From Phytobacter massiliensis JC163 (lineage in GTDB: Bacteria; Pseudomonadota; Gammaproteobacteria; Enterobacterales; Enterobacteriaceae): DNA of 41,003 nt. The notes beneath the pieces are model-generated. The model saw nothing but the letters and a program-made list of their open reading frames with translations, did not search any database and was not told where the DNA came from. The stretch covers positions 210,982 through 251,984 of the forward strand of contig NZ_HE578946.1 of the NCBI RefSeq assembly GCF_000321045.1, written 5' to 3'. Within the stretch, counting starts at the first letter, position 1, and the number at the start of each line of letters is the position of its first letter. Shown one piece after another: positions 37,359 through 41,003 of this stretch. Position numbers and translations under genes: made by a program.

Positions 37359-38177
37359 ATGAGCGATATGCACTCGCTGCTGGTAGCGGCAATTTTGGGT
37401 GTTGTCGAAGGATTGACCGAGTTCCTGCCGGTTTCCAGTACCGGCCATATGATAATCGTAGGGCACCTGTTGGGGTTTGAAGGCGAGACGGCAAAAACCT
37501 TCGAAGTCGTGATTCAGCTAGGATCGATTCTGGCGGTGGTGGTGATGTTCTGGCGGCGGCTGTTTGGCCTGATCGGCATTCACTTTGGCCGCCCGCCTCA
37601 TGAGGGCACCGGTAAAGGTCGCCTGACCCTTATCCATATCCTGCTGGGCATGGTGCCCGCAGTGGTGCTGGGGCTGCTTTTCCACGATGCCATCAAGTCG
37701 CTGTTTAACCCGATTAACGTGATGTATGCGCTGGTGGTGGGCGGGGTGCTGCTGATAGCCGCCGAGTGTTTCAAGCCGAAAGAGCCGCGCGCACCGGGGC
37801 TGGACGACATGACCTATGGCCAGGCGTTTATGATTGGCTGCTTTCAGTGCCTGGCGCTGTGGCCGGGGTTTTCCCGCTCCGGGGCGACCATCTCCGGCGG
37901 CATGCTGATGGGCGTCAGCCGCTATGCCGCGTCAGAGTTCTCTTTCCTGCTGGCGGTGCCGATGATGATGGGCGCGACGGCGCTCGATCTCTATAAGAGC
38001 CTGAAGTTCTTAACGGTTGGCGATATTCCCATGTTTGCCGTGGGCTTTATCACCGCGTTTGTTGTGGCGCTGATCGCTATCAAGACGTTCCTGCAAATTA
38101 TTAAGCGGATCTCGTTTATTCCGTTTGCCATCTATCGCTTTATCGTCGCCGCCGCCGTTTACATGGTCTTTATGTAA
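37359..38177 (+). CDS. uppP: Undecaprenyl-diphosphate phosphatase UppP (BacA)
   Basis: The product has 272 residues with about eight membrane helices (E. coli 273). The two family motifs are the glutamate-rich [18 protein letters not shown] near the N-terminus and [10 protein letters not shown] with the conserved arginine near residue 174. It recycles undecaprenyl diphosphate to the monophosphate carrier for peptidoglycan and surface glycans, and excess enzyme gives bacitracin resistance. AGGGG lies about nine bases before the ATG. It is convergent with cca, only 11 bases apart. Confidence 0.97.
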   Translation: MSDMHSLLVAAILGVVEGLTEFLPVSSTGHMIIVGHLLGFEGETAKTFEVVIQLGSILAVVVMFWRRLFGLIGIHFGRPPHEGTGKGRLTLIHILLGMVPAVVLGLLFHDAIKSLFNPINVMYALVVGGVLLIAAECFKPKEPRAPGLDDMTYGQAFMIGCFQCLALWPGFSRSGATISGGMLMGVSRYAASEFSFLLAVPMMMGATALDLYKSLKFLTVGDIPMFAVGFITAFVVALIAIKTFLQIIKRISFIPFAIYRFIVAAAVYMVFM

Positions 38178-38188
38178 CGGGCCTGCCC

Positions 38189-39430
38189 TCAGCCCTGCGG
38201 CTGGGGGCAACGCTGCGCTTTCCACTCCGCCACGGCGCGAATACGCCGCTTCCTTAGCTCTTCCCGCACCTCAATTCCGCTAAAGCCAGCCTCAACCACC
38301 GCTTTGGTGGAGACGGATCTGGCAACCTCCCAGGCCTCACGCAGCAGGCGTCCCTGCGGATAGTCGTTGGCTTCAAACCCCGCACGTCCGCGCACATCCG
38401 CCTCGCTGGTCAGCGCAATCTGCTCTACCCGCTGCGGTTTACGCCAGGCGTCGATAGCGTCGAACAGCTTCACAATGGTCTTCGGCTGCAGCATCGGGAA
38501 GGTATGGATGAGGTCGTGGTATTCGGCCACCAGCTTCGCCAGGTCACGAATTTCATTCGGCACCCGTAAGCGTTCGCAGACGCCAGCTACCAGCCGGACG
38601 CCCGCCGGGCCATGGCCGTGATGGCGTGGCCAGAGTTCGGGGGGCGTTAAACCCTTACCCAGGTCGTGGCAGAGGGTGGCGAAACGGACATCCACATCCG
38701 GGCTGAGCATCGCCGCCATCGTCACCGTCATCAGCGTGTGGACGCCGGTGTCGATTTCCGGGTGCCATTTGGCCGGAGCGGGAACGCCAAACAGCGCGTC
38801 GATTTCAGGGAAGAGCACGGCCAGCGCGCCGCAGTCGCGCAGCGTCTGGAAAAAGACCTGCGGGTTAGGGCTTCTGAGGGCGTTTTCCGTCTCCTTCCAT
38901 ACCCGTTCCGGGGTCAGGTGCGCCAGTTCGCCAGCGGCGGTCATATCGCGCATCAGCGTCATGGTCTCGTCGGCAATCCGAAAGCTCAGATGGGCGTAAC
39001 GGGCGGCAAAACGGGCCACGCGCAGTACCCGCAGCGGATCTTCGGCGAAAGCAGGGGAGACGTGGCGCAAAATCCGCTGCTGCAGATCGCGCTGGCCGCC
39101 GTAAGGATCGATGATGTCGCCGTTTTCGGTCTGCGCTAAGGCATTCACCGTAAGGTCCCGGCGCTGCAGATCCTGTTCGAGAGTAACATCCGGCGCGGCA
39201 TAGCAGCTAAAGCCGGTGTAGCCGAAGCCCGATTTTCGCTCGGTACGGGCGAGGGCATACTCCTCCCGGCTCTGCGGGTGGAGAAAAACAGGAAAATCGC
39301 GGCCTACCTGCTGGTAGCCCGCGTTAATCATCTCATCAGGGGTGGCGCCGACCACCACCCAGTCTTTGTCTTTGATCGGCAGACTCAATAAGGCATCGCG
39401 AACCGCGCCGCCGACCAGATATGTTTTCAC
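38189..39430 (-). CDS. cca: Multifunctional CCA-adding tRNA nucleotidyltransferase
   Basis: The product has 413 residues (E. coli 412). The class II nucleotidyltransferase head has GGAVRDALL and the catalytic DKDW. A template segment, [11 protein letters not shown], and the RRxxRxxRF-like [11 protein letters not shown] region follow. A C-terminal HD domain (TLCHDLGKG, with HH and EYHDLIH further on) gives the phosphatase, 2'-nucleotidase and 2',3'-cyclic phosphodiesterase activities of the gamma-proteobacterial enzyme. It repairs and adds the CCA end of tRNAs. Confidence 0.97.
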   Translation of the reverse strand: MKTYLVGGAVRDALLSLPIKDKDWVVVGATPDEMINAGYQQVGRDFPVFLHPQSREEYALARTERKSGFGYTGFSCYAAPDVTLEQDLQRRDLTVNALAQTENGDIIDPYGGQRDLQQRILRHVSPAFAEDPLRVLRVARFAARYAHLSFRIADETMTLMRDMTAAGELAHLTPERVWKETENALRSPNPQVFFQTLRDCGALAVLFPEIDALFGVPAPAKWHPEIDTGVHTLMTVTMAAMLSPDVDVRFATLCHDLGKGLTPPELWPRHHGHGPAGVRLVAGVCERLRVPNEIRDLAKLVAEYHDLIHTFPMLQPKTIVKLFDAIDAWRKPQRVEQIALTSEADVRGRAGFEANDYPQGRLLREAWEVARSVSTKAVVEAGFSGIEVREELRKRRIRAVAEWKAQRCPQPQG

Positions 39431-39495
39431 GCCGTCCTACTCCTCACTTAATTTGGCCAGATAATACGTAAGTGTAGAGAAGATGGCTAACTCAC

Positions 39496-40116
39496 TCAGT
39501 TCATCCAGCGATCTTTTCGCTTACGGCGCGGGATCATGTGCGGTAACAGTAGCCCAAGCAGCAGGCCTGCGCCCAGCACGCCGCCGCCATACATAAACCA
39601 CTGCATGATGATGGTACGCTGCTTGTCATCAAGCTGCAGATTTGCGGCGTTTACCTTCTTCTGGGCCACAATAAGCTCGTTTTTCAGCTTCTGGTTCTCT
39701 TCTTTCAGCCCGTTGATCACCCCATCGCTGGCCGCCACTTTTTGCTGCATTTCCGCAGTGCGTTGATTCCAGGTGTTATCAATATTGGCGAGTTTGTCGG
39801 TGAGGCTCTTCACCTGGTTTTCCAGCTCCGGTACGCGCGTGCGCAGACTGGGTTGCGTATTCAGTTCTTTAAGAGGGATCCAGGCGGTACGGCCGCTGCT
39901 GTCGCGAACCTGAGCATAGTTGGTGTTTTCGTTGGTCTGCAGCAGTTCCACCTCTTCACCGGCGTTAACGGTGCCGACAAGACGATAATTGTCGCCCGGA
40001 CCGCTACGTACCCAGGTGTTAAGTTCATCAGAAACGTAACGTTTTTCTTCGGCATGCGCGAGGGTGGTAACGCTAAGCGCAAATAAGGTCAATCCAATCA
40101 GGCGTAATTTAAGCAT
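39496..40116 (-). CDS. ygiM: SH3-domain membrane protein YgiM
   Basis: The product has 206 residues, as in E. coli. A signal peptide (MLKLRLIGLTLFALSVTTLAHA) is followed by a bacterial SH3 domain (about 25-90, YVSDELNTWVRSGPGDNYRLVGTVNAGEEVELLQ), a coiled coil (about 95-165) and one C-terminal membrane helix (WFMYGGGVLGAGLLLGLLLPHMI) with a basic tail (RRKRKDRW). The topology suggests a periplasmic protein anchored in the inner membrane, possibly binding cell-wall peptides. Its function is not established. It is divergent from ygiF. Confidence 0.93.
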   Translation of the reverse strand: MLKLRLIGLTLFALSVTTLAHAEEKRYVSDELNTWVRSGPGDNYRLVGTVNAGEEVELLQTNENTNYAQVRDSSGRTAWIPLKELNTQPSLRTRVPELENQVKSLTDKLANIDNTWNQRTAEMQQKVAASDGVINGLKEENQKLKNELIVAQKKVNAANLQLDDKQRTIIMQWFMYGGGVLGAGLLLGLLLPHMIPRRKRKDRWMN

Positions 40117-40349
40117 CAGGCAATCATTATAATCTTAAAACGTGAACATAAAGTGCCGACAGTCTGACGACAGCCGGCAGGCGGCATCAATCGGAATCTT
40201 CCGGGTCGGGCAGGCACTCACGGAACTTTACGCCCGGCAGATCGCGCATTGCATGGCAATCTGACACAAAATACTATCTACTGACAAACATCGGGCGCGT
40301 TAGTTCGCCGAAATTTTCACTGATGTGACACAACCATAAGTGCAAGGCC

Positions 40350-41003
40350 ATGGCTCAGGAAATCGAATTAAAGTTTATCGTGCACCCCGAAAGCGTTGAG
40401 ACGCTTCGTCAACACCTCCACACCCTGACCGAAGAGCGGGTCGCGGCAACGCAGTTGCTGAACATCTACTACGAGACGCCGGACAGCTGGCTGCGCAGCC
40501 ATGATATGGGGCTGCGTATCCGGGGCAATAACGGCGTCTACGAAATGACGATGAAAATCGCCGGGCGGGTTATCGGCGGGCTGCACCAGCGCCCTGAATA
40601 TAACATCCCGTTGGAAAAGCCTGAACTTGACCTGGCGCGCTTTCCGGCGGAAGTCTGGCCGCAGGGGCATCTGCCGGACGATTTACAGTCGCGCGTTCGT
40701 CCGCTGTTCAGCACCGATTTTTACCGCGAGAAGTGGCTGGTGAATATGGGCGAAAGCCGCATTGAAATCGGCCTTGATCTGGGTGAAGTCAAAGCGGGCG
40801 ACGACGCGGAGCCTCTCTGCGAGCTTGAACTGGAACTGTTGAGCGGCGACCCGGCGGATATCCTCAAACTCGCCCGCCAGCTGGTTACGCTCTCCGGCCT
40901 GCGTCAGGGCAGCCTGAGCAAAGCGGCCCGCGGCTACCATCTGGCGCAGGGGAACGCCGTGCGCCAGCGGCGGCCTACCGCCATCCTCAGTGTGCCAGCG
41001 AAG
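40350..41003 (+). CDS. ygiF: Inorganic triphosphatase YgiF, 3' end beyond the window
   Basis: The frame starts at the ATG at 40350 (AAGG upstream) and is open to the window end (218 codons of about 430). The N-terminal CYTH domain starts MAQEIELKF, with the ExExK metal/triphosphate signature (EIELK). RIR and the later CELELELLSG and GSLSKAARGYHLAQG are as in E. coli YgiF. The enzyme hydrolyses inorganic triphosphate; the C-terminal CHAD domain lies outside. In E. coli it is followed by glnE. Confidence 0.95.
   Translation, partial: MAQEIELKFIVHPESVETLRQHLHTLTEERVAATQLLNIYYETPDSWLRSHDMGLRIRGNNGVYEMTMKIAGRVIGGLHQRPEYNIPLEKPELDLARFPAEVWPQGHLPDDLQSRVRPLFSTDFYREKWLVNMGESRIEIGLDLGEVKAGDDAEPLCELELELLSGDPADILKLARQLVTLSGLRQGSLSKAARGYHLAQGNAVRQRRPTAILSVPAK

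Overview
This is a chromosomal window from an enteric gamma-proteobacterium (Enterobacteriaceae). The backbone genes and their order match the Escherichia coli stretch patA, aer, yqjI/yqjH, ileX, mug, rpoD, dnaG, rpsU, tsaD, plsY, folB, bacA, cca, ygiM, ygiF, and product lengths are close to those in E. coli. I cannot fix the genus from this window. The capsule layout (kps genes without kpsU, next to a variable block) recalls Cronobacter or Enterobacter relatives, but that is an inference.

Region by region. (1) 1-7190: patA with a sigma-54 type promoter, aer and a second chemoreceptor with sigma-28 type promoters, and the divergent metal-homeostasis pair yqjI/yqjH with mirrored operators and a Fur-like box, followed by a four-unit REP/BIME array. 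(2) 7188-14800: accessory genes placed between yqjH and tRNA-Ile2. They are a coiled-coil protein with an HPD (J-domain-like) motif, a membrane acyltransferase, a sugar-acid operon (rspA-type dehydratase plus a TRAP transporter) behind a good CRP-like site, and a small AT-rich orphan gene. (3) 15294-16001: ileX and mug. (4) 16485-30190: a group 2-type capsule island sitting between mug and rpoD, which are neighbours in E. coli. A JUMPstart/ops element precedes kpsMT. An AT-rich block follows: a secreted beta-helix protein, a 770-residue protein made of two KpsC-like modules, a glycosyltransferase and a hexapeptide acyltransferase. It converges on kpsFEDCS read from the other strand. (5) 30635-41003: the macromolecular synthesis operon rpsU-dnaG-rpoD, then tsaD, plsY, folB, bacA, cca, ygiM and the start of ygiF.

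How the genes work together. KpsF supplies arabinose 5-phosphate for Kdo. KpsS and KpsC build the poly-Kdo linker on lipid. The central block makes the serotype-specific polymer. KpsMT moves it across the inner membrane, and KpsE/KpsD carry it to the surface. The central block has no nucleotide-sugar synthesis genes, and its largest protein is a double copy of the KpsC C-terminal type of Kdo-transferase module, so a Kdo-containing polymer made from housekeeping precursors is the best guess.

Sequence quality caution: four genes carry single-base frame breaks (the beta-helix gene, kpsS, tsaD and plsY). tsaD and plsY are normally essential, so at least some of these breaks are probably sequence errors rather than biology.
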